Positions 52,375-62,847 of a stretch of DNA of 64,000 nucleotides are shown one piece after another. This stretch comes from Galeruca laticollis. Taxonomy: Eukaryota > Arthropoda > Insecta > Coleoptera > Chrysomelidae. Both the position numbers and the translations under genes were made by a program. A model generated the notes under the pieces. The model ran no database searches. It worked only from the letters and a program-made list of their open reading frames with translations, and had not been told where the DNA came from. The DNA lies in the NCBI GenBank assembly GCA_963921935.1, contig OY998175.1:307419484-307483483 (forward strand). Reading direction: 5' to 3'. The stretch's first letter is position 1. Each line of letters opens with the position of its first letter.

Positions 52375-53086
52375 TTAATCACGCATAGCGTGGTAACTTT
52401 CTGTATTACCATTGGACAACATTGCTAAGGAAGAGTTGCGCAAAATATGCTGATACCTATCTAGCTGCAAATTATCCCAAATTAATTTAGTTGTTGTGGA
52501 CTGTTTATTGCTTATGAATGTGTCAGGTATGATAAAGTTTCGTGTTATTTCAACCATTATAGGGAAGTGATATGATGTTACCGGTTCATTATTTAGCACT
52601 GCAAAATTTTCAATTAATGAAAGAGAGGCATTAGAACACCAAATTTGATCAACAGTAGATTTACCGTTGGAATTACAAAATGTGAATTGACCCGGCCGAT
52701 CTTTAACTGATCTGCTATTAAGTATGGTGAATGAGTTATCATTCATAAACTCAGAGAGTAACACACCTCTATTATTAATAATTGAATCAAGACTAATTCT
52801 TTTGACAAAAAGGCTTGTATTTTCAAAAATCTCCTCAGGAGTTTCACACTTAGCACCAAGACGGCAGTTGAAATCTCCTCCAACTACATACAAGAAATCA
52901 GGATATGCCGAGTGCAGCTCGGTCAATGTTATTTGAAGGCTTTCTAAGATATACTTAAGCTCAAAACTAGGTTTAAAGTACACAGCACACAATATTAAAG
53001 AGAAACTTTCCAGAGAAATCAAGCAGAACAGCCAATGAGGAGAGCTGTGAAGTAACCGAACATTGTAGTGTTTTTTATTAATATAG
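52375..53086 (-). CDS. LINE apurinic-type endonuclease, N-terminally truncated
   Basis: Coding sense starts at the element's truncated end (about 53086: HSSPHWLFCLISLESFSL). Motifs: ILCAVYFKP, FLYVVGGDFNCRLG (catalytic aspartate and asparagine), STVDQIWCS and a TSYHFPIMVEI end that replaces the usual SDH. The first motifs (N-terminal asparagine, catalytic glutamate) are missing through truncation. It ends at TAA 52375-52377, in frame with the downstream linker, so it was once one ORF with the RT. Confidence 0.75.
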
Positions 53087-53133
53087 AGTTAATTCCACAA
53101 TATAATAAAAGTTATTGGAAATTCTAAAAAATT

Positions 53134-53167
53134 GACGATTGTTTCGATAAATCAATATCATCGTCAG
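53134..53167 (-). ncRNA. Hammerhead-ribozyme-like motif (PLE copy C)
   Basis: CTGACGA, T, GATA/TATC, GAAA, but stem III is CAATCG, no longer palindromic. Confidence 0.45.
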
Positions 53168-53545
53168 AATGACAGAAGTTACATTTCATTTTATGCCTAC
53201 CTGATGTTTAGTAGTTATTTTTGGCTAGACCCAGAAGTAACCTAACTTGTGATTGGCTTAATATATGTTTATAGAAAAAAGAAGAAGATGTGATATAACA
53301 AATATTGAAGCTTAGATATTATTAGCCCTATGGTGATATCCTGGATATCATTTTTCCAATTAAGATCAGTATAACTGTGCAATGATATAGAAAACCAGGA
53401 AAACTATATCTGCTGATCTTTACAATTATTACTTAAGAAGACAGTTTATTAGTGGAGAACTCCCTAGATTTAACTGTTCATTGACAACTTCATATTGTGG
53501 GTTTCTTAAATGTCTTCTAATTTCCAGTTCTTCAAGGAAATCCAG

Positions 53546-54428
53546 TTATTGTTTCTTTTCACAAATATGCAGCACTTCTAGTTCTGTGTTAGGTGTCAAT
53601 GAATGATTGGTGTCAAGTAGATGTTTTGCGTAGTGGGGTTTATCTGGTTGTTTTAATCTGTATGCTCGTAAGTGTTCACTGTATCGTACTTCAAAATTCC
53701 TAAGGGTCTGATCCAAATAGTTAGCATTACATTCTGGACATTTGAGTTTATATATACCTGACTTCTTTAATAGTGGTATTTTTGTTTTTACATTTAACAA
53801 TTTTGTACTAACGTTACTTTCTGTTTTAAAAGAAATTGTTGTATTCGTTGCTGAAGATATTATCTTTGAAATATTATTAGAAATATTTCCTGCATATGTG
53901 ATGGTTTTATAAGTTTTAATTTCATCAGCTTGTTCAAGATATATTAGTTGTAATGCCACTTTTTCTTCTTTTTTACTAATTAGCTCATTTATCATATCTA
54001 ATTGATAACCGTTAGATGTTGCTATTTGTCTAATTGTATTAATCTCTCTATCAAAATTACATTTGTTCATAGGAACTGAAAAAGCTCTATGTATCATTGA
54101 ATTATATGCTGCTAGTCTGTGTGACATAGAGTGGTTAGAATTGAATGAAATTGTCACATCAGTCTGTGTTGGTTTTCGGTAAATTGAATAATCAAGTACA
54201 TTATCAACTCTTTGAATTTTTAAAATCAAGAAAATTGATTGAGCTATTTTCTTCAATTTCTAATGTAAATTCAATTTTCGGGTCTAAATTATTGATGTGG
54301 TTGAAAAATACATCTAATTGTCGTTCACTACCCATAAAACAAGCTAATATGTCATCTACATATCTATACCAAAATAAAACATTTTTCGAAATATTACTTT
54401 CAAAGATCTTTCTTTCTAAATTATCCAT
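53546..54428 (-). pseudogene. PLE family 1 RT (end) and GIY-YIG, copy C, frameshifted
   Basis: The RT part (54204-54428: LERKIFESNISKNVLFWYRYVDDILACF) shifts frame at an extra T in ATTTTAAAAATTC (about 54219-54231) and continues as 53546-54256 (QRVDNVLDYSIYRKPTQ, GIYKLKCPECNANYLDQTL). YLG is changed to YLD in the GIY-YIG motif. A stop in place of E (TTATTG on the plus strand, near 53547) removes the C-terminal helix. Inactive. Confidence 0.82.
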
Positions 54429-54705
54429 AAAAATGTTTGCTAAAATAGGTGATATAGGGCTTCCCTTTGGTAAACCTTAATTTTGAATATATATATTCTA
54501 TTATCAAAAGTGAAATAATTCTGATTAATGCATACATCAAATAATCATTATTAATGTAAGGGATATTGTTAATAATTCAAATTATCTTTTAAATGATTAC
54601 GAAAAGAGGTCTATCATACATAAGAATCCTCATTGTCCACAATTACATAAAATAACGAAACCAATAAGACCTGTAGTCTCTTATGTTAATGCTCCTAATA
54701 ATATA

Positions 54706-55287
54706 TTGCCAAAGAAGCTCAACAATATACTCAATACTTACGGATATGAATCTCAGTACTTAATTAGAAATTCAATAGAACTAATCAAAAAGTTGAAAGC
54801 AATCCACTTGCAAGATAACTATAAACTCATTTCGTTCGATGTAACTAATATGCTTACTAAAATTCCTCCTAAAGAATGTCTAATACTTGTAAGAAAGTTA
54901 CTAGAAGATAAAAATATTAATCCAGGAATAATATCAGATATACTTAATTTATTTGATGTATGCATTAATCAGAATTATTTCACTTATGATAATAAAATAT
55001 ATATTCAAAATGAAAGTTTACCAATGGAAAGCCCTATATCACCTATTTTAGCAAACATTTTTATGGACAATTTAGGAAGAAAGATCTTTGAAAGTAATAT
55101 TTCGAAAAATATTTTATTTTGGTATAGATATGTAGATGACATATTAGCTTGTTTTATGGGTAGTGAACGACAATTAGATGTATTTTTCAACCACATCAAT
55201 AATTTACACCCAAAAATTAAATTTACATTAGAAATTGAAGAAAATAGCTCAATCAATTTTCTTCATTTTAAAAATTCAAAGAGTTGA
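54706..55287 (+). pseudogene. PLE family 1 RT, copy D
   Basis: The frame holds motif A (SFDVTNMLTKIP), B as SLPMESPISPILAN (glycine replaced by glutamate) and C YVDD. Upstream, an 18-base deletion near 54648 removes residues before LHKITKPIRP. The frame is lost at the T insertion at about 55265 and continues at 55235-55837. Confidence 0.8.
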
Positions 55288-55837
55288 TAATGTACTTGAT
55301 TATTCAATTTACCGAAAACCAACACAAACTGATGTGACAATTCCATTCAATTCTAACCACCCTATATCACACAGACTAGCAGCATATACTTCAATGATAC
55401 ATAGAGCTTTTTTAGTTCCTATGAACAAATGTAATTTTGATAGAGAGATTAATACAATTAGACAAATAGTAACATCTAACGGTTATCCATTAGATATGAT
55501 AAATAAGCTAATTAGTAAAAAAGAAGAAAAAATGGCATTACAACTAATATATCCTAAACAAGCTGATGAAATTAAAACTTATAAAACCATCACATATGCA
55601 GGAAATATTTCTAATAATATTTCAAAGATAATATCTTCAGCAACGAATACAACAATTTCTTTTAAAACAGAAAGTAACGTTAGTATAAAATTGTTAAATG
55701 TAAAAACCAAAATACCACTATTAAAGAAGTCAGGTATATATAAACTCAAATGTCCAGAATGTGATGCTGTCTATTTGGGTCAGACCCTTAGGAATTTTGA
55801 AGTACGATACAGTGAACACTTACGAGCATACAGATGA
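55235..55837 (+). pseudogene. PLE family 1 RT end and GIY-YIG, copy D
   Basis: Continues from the frameshift: QRVDNVLDYSIYRKPTQ to GIYKLKCPECDAVYLGQTL and VRYSEHLRAYR. A TGA at 55835-55837 stops it. Coding sense continues to about 56058 with another stop where KKQ precedes TAA (near 55942). Confidence 0.8.
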
Positions 55838-56285
55838 AAACAACCAGATAAATCCCACTACGCAAAACATCCACTTGACACCAATCATTCATTGACACCT
55901 AACACAGAACTAGAAGTGCTGCATATTTGTGAAAAGAAACAATAACTGGATTTCCTTGAAGAACTGGAAATTGGAAGACGTTTAAGAAACCCACAATATG
56001 AAGTTGTCAATGAACAGGTAAATCTAGGGAGTTCTCCACTAATAAACTGTCTTCTTAACTGATAATTGTAAAGATCAGCAGATATAGTTTTCCTGGTTTT
56101 CTATATCATTGCACAGTTGTACTGATCTTAATTGGAAAAATGATATCCAGGATATCACCATAGGGCTAATAATATCTAAGCTTCAATATTTGTAATATCA
56201 CATCTTCTTCTTTTTTCTATAAACATATATTAAGCCAAGTTAGGTTACTTCTTGGTGGAGACCGTGAGTTTCATTTAAAAACACT

Positions 56286-56520
56286 CTTTTTATGTTAATA
56301 ATTTCTAGTACAGTTCTAACTTTTTCATTATTTTCTTTAGCAATCGTTTTCAACTTATTGTTTAACATCAATGTATATAATTTTTGAAAATGCTACGAAT
56401 TAGGGAGCGAAACGTCAAATAAAAATATAAATTAATACAGAATTTATGATTAACCTTATGCCCAAGAAAAATGAAAAAAAATTATATATATATATATATA
56501 TATAAGGGCAAAAGGATTTA
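56286..56520. other. Non-coding stretch with PLE-like repeat and TA run
   Basis: The short block GGGAGCGAAACGTCAAAT near 56403 resembles the GCGAAACG part of PLE pseudo-LTRs. A (TA)n run follows at about 56482-56502. No gene. Confidence 0.45.
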
Positions 56521-56588
56521 GAAAAGAAGAAGAAGATATATATTGGTTACTTTCTTGGATTAAATATACTTAAAAAATATTTATTAAC

Positions 56589-56621
56589 GACGTACGTTTC
56601 GACTTATGAAGTGATCCTCTG
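56589..56621 (-). ncRNA. Hammerhead-ribozyme-like motif (PLE family 4)
   Basis: On the minus strand: CAGAGGA box, one T, ACTT/AAGT stem with CAT loop, GAAA, palindromic CGTACG, TC. Same architecture as families 1 and 3. Confidence 0.5.
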
Positions 56622-56855
56622 GTTAATAAATAAATCTAAAATTATTACATGTATAAGTTAAAATTATGTCAATATTTACAAAATCAAATTATACGAAAAC
56701 AATATAAATTATTACCTTTCATTCATTATTTTATATATCACATGAAAGACATAAAACATTTTCTGGACAGGTAGATATTTATCACTTATTGCTTGGACAT
56801 TGAACTTAATACGAAATTGGTTTCTCTATAGATTAGTTGTTATTTTTTTATCATA

Positions 56856-57375
56856 ATGAATATTTTTCCTTTTTATACTTTATCGTTAGTACGGACAAAT
56901 TATTATTTTAATGTTGGTAAATTTCATAGCAAAGTGCAACATATCAAAGCCAATATCATTCTCTCAAAATACCATCATATTACTAATGTGTCTCATAAAC
57001 TAAAAAACACAAACCAACAATTCTTTTCAAAAATGAAACCAAAAATTCCTATAAACAAGCAAACGCAGACAGTTTATCAAATTCCATGCATTGACTGCAA
57101 TTGCACCTATGTTGGTCAAAGTAAACAATACCTTCAAAAAAATAATTCAAACATACAAATATCCAAAAACCGATGTCACAGCATTATCAAATCATTGCAA
57201 AAATACTAGACATAGTTTTAACTTTAACGATGTGAAAATATCGGCCAAGGAAAAAAATGAAAAAGTTAGAACGTTTTTAGAAGTGATTAACATTAAAAAA
57301 GATCCTAATAGCATAAATAATAGAAGTGACATTAGTAATTTAAACATCATCTATGATGGTATTTTGATAGAATGA
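56856..57375 (+). pseudogene. PLE family 4 GIY-YIG endonuclease, frameshifted
   Basis: First part (to about 57140): KMKPKIPINKQTQTVYQIPCIDC and TYVGQSKQYLQK, the GIY-YIG core with VYQ in place of GIY. After a frameshift near 57130-57150, YKYPKTDVTALSNHCKNTRHSFNF and NNRSDISNLNIIYDGIL follow, ending at 57375. No RT remains upstream. Confidence 0.75.
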
Positions 57376-57456
57376 TATTGGCTCTGATATCTTGCACTTT
57401 GCTATAACATTTAACAACATTAGAATAATAATTTGTCCGTACTAACGATAAAATAT

Positions 57457-57883
57457 TGTTACGAAACAGCACACTGGTATAGTCCCTAAATCCGACTCTG
57501 TCTAAGCCATGTATGAAAGTTAAAATTATGGTGGTTGCGCAGTGATTTCTTAGAACTGTTTACGATTGTGACTATCTTATCTACATTGTTTTTGTGACCA
57601 GTCTTATCTAGAAAATTCCAAAAAGCCAATTGTTTTTGTAATCTAGAATTATCTAGTGAAAAAGGCATTAATATATAAGGTACCGATCAAGAAGAGTTTA
57701 GTTAGTTGATAATGTGAAATCGTGAGATAAATAAGTGAATAAGTGAATTAGTTAAGTGTTTATATAAATTAGTTTAAGTGAATACACTGTGTAGTGAATA
57801 AATAGATTAAGTAAGTGAACCTACCGTGTGTTTAAAATTTATCCCACCCGTTTGTTGTTTAAATAAATAACAAAAACATTACA
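57457..57883. mobile_element. Solo LTR (gypsy-like)
   Basis: Starts TGTTACGAAACAGC and ends AAAACATTACA, i.e. TG..CA, 427 bases. It contains a TATA-like AATATATAAGG near 57670 and AAATAAATAA near the end as a possible polyadenylation region. It lies between GTAT (57884-57887) and ATAT (57453-57456); the undisturbed inverted partner at 56860-56875 shows GTAT once, supporting a 4-bp duplication with one change. Confidence 0.7.
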
Positions 57884-57960
57884 GTATAAAGAGGAAAAAT
57901 ATTCATTATGATAAAAAAATAACAACTAATCTATAGAGAAACCAATTTCGTATTAAGTTT

Positions 57961-58786
57961 AAGCAAAGATTTGGTAACACTCAATTATTTAGAACAATAT
58001 GAGTTATTACGTAAAAACCTTAAGATTTTTTTCTCCATTGGAAAGGTTCATGCTGATTCCGAATTCGTTTATACCTAAGCTCTAGCACTTAACGTTTGTG
58101 CGTCGAAGCTTAAAATTCCATAAATATCGTCGTTTCGTATATATTTATTCAGTCTCTTTACTACTTTATTTTAAACTCTGTATAATCGCTTTTATATAGC
58201 AAACTATGCATAACGCCACCGGCTATGTCAACTAAAAGATTCTGCATTTTTAACTCGTGACATTCGCCGTATTATTCCTTCCCTAAAGAATCGTAATAAC
58301 TTCGAGTCTTCGCGATCTCGAATAAAAATTTGGATCTCAAATGAATTTCTAAAGAGGCCACAACTACATGAAATTCCTCTATTCTCTTGCGGTTTGCCGT
58401 CTCTTTCTTTCCTGGAATTATTCTTGAACTCAAGCGAGCGGTAATAATTCCTAGACGTATAAATTCAGGGAATATTTTGATCGAATTCCAGGAATTACAA
58501 GAAAATTAATTATCTTTGGAATGGTAATCATTTTGTTGGGTGTCTTGTTGATAGTCTACATCCACAACGTTTATGCGTTTACGAATGTGGTTTTTAAAAG
58601 TGTAATGAAGTAGCAACGGGATTTAGTTTCACAAAGTTTGCACCCTTGGCATTCATCGTTTAAGCATAGAAACTTATTTTAAAGTCAGCCGGAAACGTAC
58701 CAAGGGAATTGGCTGGTGGCTAAGATTTGTAATGTTTTTTACTGGAAATTTGTTTATCTTGTGATATGATGCATTCAAAAATTATC
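57961..58786. other. Non-coding stretch
   Basis: Nothing recognised on either strand. Confidence 0.5.
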
Positions 58787-59153
58787 AAATATTAAAGCTT
58801 AGCTATTATTATCCTTATAGGAATATCTTGGATATATTTTTCCCATTTAAGATTGGTATAACTGTGCAATGATCCTAAAAAACCAGGAAAACTATATTTG
58901 CCGATCTTTACAATTATCACTTGAGAAGACAGTGTAAAAGTGGAGAACTCCCTATATTTATCTGTTCATTGACGACTTCATGTTGTGTGTTTCTTAAATG
59001 TCTTCTAGTTTCTCATTCCTCAAGGAAATCCAGTCCGTGTTTCTTATCATAAATATGTAGTACTTCTAGTAGGAGTCAATGAATGTTTGGTGTCAAGTAG
59101 ATATTTTGCGTAGTTGGGATTTCTCTGGTTGTTTTATCTGTATGCTCGAAAGT
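58787..59153 (-). pseudogene. Old PLE family 1 relic (3' end)
   Basis: A diverged copy of the pseudo-LTR and GIY-YIG C-terminus: the tracts TAACTGTGCAATGAT, CCAGGAAAACTATAT and CAATTATCACTTGAGAAGACAG are recognisable, followed by the antisense of the C-terminal codons. More decayed than the other family 1 copies, so an older insertion. Confidence 0.78.
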
Positions 59154-59360
59154 TAATGAACAGATACGTGTAATCGGCCTTCGCATTACAAGGTGGGGAG
59201 CTCCTGGCACTAGTTCCTTCGGAGACGTTTAGTTTCAATCCTATTGACTGGTCTTAATAGCAAAATCGTTTCATGAGGTACCGGTAAGGAAGTGGTACTG
59301 CAGTGGGAGCACGATGAATAGTGTTGCAGTCTTTTAATATCGGACGCCGTCCCTGTGTTA

Positions 59361-59466
59361 CGACTAGTGCGCAGTCTCCATCGCAGAGGAAGTGAGAAGT
59401 TTTGTCTGTGCTACCAACCGGTGCGCAGTCTCTACCGCGGAGGAAGAGAGGAGCTTTTCCGTTGTA
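59361..59466 (+). repeat. Two tandem units of about 53 bases
   Basis: GTGCGCAGTCTCCATCGCAG and GTGCGCAGTCTCTACCGCGG head two successive units (59361-59413 and 59414-59466). GC-richer than the surroundings. A short frame covers both, but I do not call a gene. Confidence 0.65.
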
Positions 59467-59542
59467 TGTGCGTTATAGACAGACCCGATCACTCGATGTG
59501 TAGTATCGCTATGATTCTAACGTTCTTAAGCGGCAATTGTTA

Positions 59543-62500
59543 ATATATCGTCGTCTTGTATGTGAATAGGTCTAACCCACAAAAATTGTAAACGCGGGTT
59601 ATAGCTCAAAATTATCTTTAAATGGTTAAATTTTGTTATAGTGAAGAAATCTATGTGATGGACTGTTTCTAACCACCTGAACTAAAAATTTGCTAATAAA
59701 TCTATCCCACATATCCGTTACGACAAAACGGTCTAAGATCATTTACCGCTATTCACGATCGGCAGGTTTTAAGTTTCGCTCCTTTGTAAATAGCGGTGAA
59801 TAGACCTACGCCACAAGTTGCGTGGTAAAATCCGTTATTAAAAAGAAAATAATTACACGTGGTGTTAGTTTACTTTGTTTGACCGTACAGGAAGGTTAGT
59901 AGTAAGAAGTAAATTTGATTAAATCGTAAAATAGTGTAATAATGTCTTTTATTGCGGGAAATGTTTCTACCCGAAGTAGACTATTAGTTAGTAAAGCGCT
60001 CAAAAAGTTTAACTTACATTTAAGTGAGGAAGAGGATGAAGTGGAGGATAATAAAAATATCAAGCAATACACAACTTTGACAGCGGTTCCTTTAGGTAGG
60101 TTTTTACCTGTTTTTAATGTTAAACTGTTTGTTTTACGCAGGTTATTTTTTTGTTTGCCTATGCCACCGCATTGTTAAAATAAATTTTATTAATTTTTCC
60201 ATAACAAAATAAAGAATGTCTAAATTTATAATAATACTGTTTTATTTTTTTTTCACTGCTTGACAGTGTTCTTACTTTTATATGTTTTATTGTTTTTAGG
60301 TAGTGGTAAAGGGCTGAACGAGGAACCGGACACCCCAATCGTTATCAAAAAAGCAGAGTTCGGAAATAAAACAAAGCAAATATTTATAGACAAAAGTTCG
60401 CAATTAGCTATTTCGGATGCAATAACATCCTCCAAGCAAATGGTTTGTGAAAAAATACATTCACCAGGTACTGAAGAAGATTGTGAGGAATTTTTGGACA
60501 TCAGTGATGTAGAAGATCCTACCCATCATCCACATGAGGTAAATAAAAATTCTTCTGACTCGGGTAGCGAGAGCAGTGTCAGAGAAAATCCCACACCAAT
60601 ATTGGAAGAAGTTGACACTAATAATGCTGGTACTAGGAAAAGGACACGAAACTCGAATACATGGAGAAGAAATATACAAAAAAATTAAGGCTGCAGGGCA
60701 AAGAATGAAAAAGAAAAACAAAACGCGGTCGAGGTGTTAAAGTAGTTAATTGTCACTGCCACTACAAATGTCACCCGCATATTACTGCAGAAGTAAGAGG
60801 TCAGATTCATAAAAATTACCTTGGTTTCGAAACTGAAGAGCTGCGATGGTGTCACATTGCTAAACATGTACAACAAGTTCCAAAAAAGCGCAGCTACGCA
60901 TCTGCACCCAGCAGAAGAAATTTTACTTTAATCTATACATTGACCGCAAACAATGAAAAGCACCAAGTATGTCAAAAGTTTTTTCATGGAACCTTAGACA
61001 TTTCTTACCGAAAAGTTAAAACTGCAATATCTAAGCTGATAGAAACTAACACTGTTAAAAAAGATATGCGCGGAAGAAAATCGCCCCCTCAAAAAAAAGG
61101 TGAAGACGTCAAACATATAATACGGAATCATATTAGGTCAATGCCTGTCGTTTCTTCCCATTATTGTCGCAGTACAACCAAAAGAAAGTACCTTGCGTCC
61201 GTTCTATCAGAAGCCAGACTATATAATGATTACAAGGATTACTGCAGTGAACTTGGCATAGAACCCGAGAAGGCCAGTTACTATAAACACATCTTCACTA
61301 CAGAATTTAACCTTGGCTTTCACAGGCCTAAAAAAGATCAGTGTGGCTATTGCACTGAGTATAAAAATAAAAGTACCGCTGATCAAGAGATTTTGCAAGA
61401 AGAGTACAATTTACACCTTTTAAGGAAACAAGAGGCCAGAGATCACAAGCTCAATGATAAGGATAAAGCTAAATCCGACACCACCTATGTAGCGTTTTGT
61501 ATGGACATGGAAAAAATTTTGATTACGCCTTCCCTAAAAGTGGGAAAACTGTACTATACGAAAAAATTAGAGACTTTTAATTTCACGATTTATAGCCCAG
61601 GAAATTCTGACGCTACAAATTATATGTGGCATGTGGAACAAAATGTGCCTCTGAAATAGCGTCATGTCTTTGGCACTGCTTGTCAAATTTAAACTCAGAT
61701 ATCAGGGAAGGTACGTTTTTTTCTGATACAGCTACGGGACAGAATCGTAATAGTATTATCTCTGCTATGTTTTTGAGGGCGGTTAGTTTGTTACCTATCG
61801 AGATAATTAATCAAAAGTACATGGAGTCTGGCCACTCGGAGATGGAGTGCGACAGCGTTCATTCCTGCATAAAAAATAGAGGGAACAGAATAGACATATT
61901 TACGCCTGAAGGATGGTATATGACAGAGCGAACTGCCAAGACAAAGCCACCATTCTACCAAGTGATAGAAATGAACTATACTGACTTTTTTTACTATAAA
62001 TCTTTTGCGAAAGAAGTGATCACAAATAAAAATAAAGCTGATGAAGGGACATTAAACTGTTTAAAGGGTTGCAGTACAGAAAGCAGGAGCCAACAAAAAT
62101 ATTTTTTACGGAAAGGCTAAATGACGCCAGTTTCAAAAGTTTAAGCACTAAGGTAAAAATAACTAGACAACATGATGCCTCTTTATTGACAGGCGAAATT
62201 GCAGCCTTATACACCCAAACACTACCTATTGAGAAAAAAAAATGGAAACCTTATTAAAGCTATGTTCATCCAATGTTATTCCTTCAGTTTATCATAACTT
62301 CTATGAGAATCTTAACTCCCATGAAAAAAAACCCTAATAATTCTTTACAGTCTGATGAAGATTAAAGACTTTAATAAACTGTTTATATCTTTTAGTTTGT
62401 AATAAACATGTATGAAGAAAAAACTTATTTTTTAAATACCCATGTATAAAATAAAGGTGCATTTTTTATTTAGGCCTATCTTTTTTGAGCAAAAATATTA

Positions 62501-62732
62501 AATTTCAATAGAGGTGAAACTAAGTTTTTATAATGAAAAAACAAAAAGACAAACAATACAATCATACTATCAATAATTAGGTCTGTGCGAGGTTCATAAT
62601 TTTTAATAATGAAATAAACAATAAAATAATTGCGAAAACCTAAAATTGACCGCTCAATATCATTTCAATCCTGATCTACGCAAAACATGATATATGTGTG
62701 TTAGACCTATTCACATCTAAGACGACGATATA
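59543..62732 (+). mobile_element. DNA transposon with about 38-bp terminal inverted repeats
   Basis: 59543-59580 (ATATATCGTCGTCTTGTATG, TGAATAGGTCTAACCCAC) is mirrored by about 62695-62732 with few mismatches. Flanks are TTAA on the left and TAAA on the right, possibly a decayed TTAA duplication. It contains a spliced transposase-like gene (59942-62366). Superfamily not assigned. Confidence 0.75.
59942..62366 (+). pseudogene. Transposase-like gene of an unassigned DDE family, decayed
   Basis: Exon 1 59942-60095 (MSFIAGNVSTRSRLL), intron 60096-60299 (GTAGG..TAG), exon 2 from 60300, in frame. Order: acidic N-terminus; RNSNTWRRNIQK; a cysteine/histidine cluster CHCHYKCH near 60750; RRNFTLIYTL; LDISYRKVKTAISK; RGRKSPPQKKGEDV; SHYCRSTTKRKYL; FHRPKKDQCGYC; CMDMEKILITPSLKVGKLYY; FFSDTATGQNRN; SGHSEMECDSVHSCI; end near 62366. 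The DMEK, SDT..GQN and HS.MECDSVH blocks look like the acidic catalytic core of a cut-and-paste transposase, common in insects as uncharacterised proteins. At least four frameshifts (about 60680, 60720, 61630, 62070-62100) and a late one break it. Confidence 0.65.
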
Positions 62733-62839
62733 TAAAACTTGTTTCTGAAAATATATAAGTTTATAAAAATAATACAGTCCATTTTTAATAGTTTTTCTGT
62801 CACGGAGAAGTGATTTATTCAATTATTTACAAATAGAAT
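62733..62839. other. Short spacer
   Basis: AT-rich, nothing recognised. Confidence 0.5.
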
Positions 62840-62847
62840 TCTAGTTT

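Larger units (their letters stand above)
49839..53086 (-). mobile_element. Non-LTR LINE with (ATT)n tail, nested in PLE copy C
   Basis: Minus-strand LINE: the 3' end has a short (ATT)n tail (AAT repeats at 49838-49858 on the plus strand). It is 5'-truncated inside the endonuclease at about 53086. Flanked by AGTTAAT at 49832-49838 and 53087-53093, a 7-bp duplication that overlaps the tail repeat. The interrupted PLE sequence reads continuously once the LINE is set aside. Confidence 0.85.
49768..54543 (-). mobile_element. PLE family 1, copy C (minus strand), split by a LINE
   Basis: The 3' pseudo-LTR begins at 49768 with the inverted gene start (CTGTCTCGACCC), is interrupted at AGTTAAT by a LINE (49839-53086) and resumes at 53087. 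The GIY-YIG and RT then read leftward from about 54543. Its 5' end meets the head of copy D. Confidence 0.85.
54553..56285 (+). mobile_element. PLE family 1, copy D (plus strand), head-to-head with C
   Basis: Starts within the RT (NVRDIVNNSNYLL), ends with a shortened 3' pseudo-LTR (56041-56285) that lacks the hammerhead region: it jumps from TTACTTCTTGGT to GGAGACCGTGAG. Shares the extra T frameshift with copy C. Confidence 0.85.
56521..57960 (+). mobile_element. PLE family 4 fragment, interrupted by a solo LTR
   Basis: Pseudo-LTR-like sequence with an inverted hammerhead-like motif, then a GIY-YIG frame (56856-57375). The region 56806-56905 is mirrored by 57424-57456 plus 57884-57955, i.e. 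an inverted repeat whose right arm is split by a solo LTR. Confidence 0.7.

Noticed and set aside
56856..57375. GIY-YIG frame as a host homing or repair nuclease
   Set aside because: Its flanks carry PLE-type pseudo-LTR and a hammerhead-like motif and the frame is broken, so a PLE origin is more likely.
59355..59543. 62-residue arginine-rich frame over the tandem units
   Set aside because: The repeat pattern explains the open frame; no motif or splice context.
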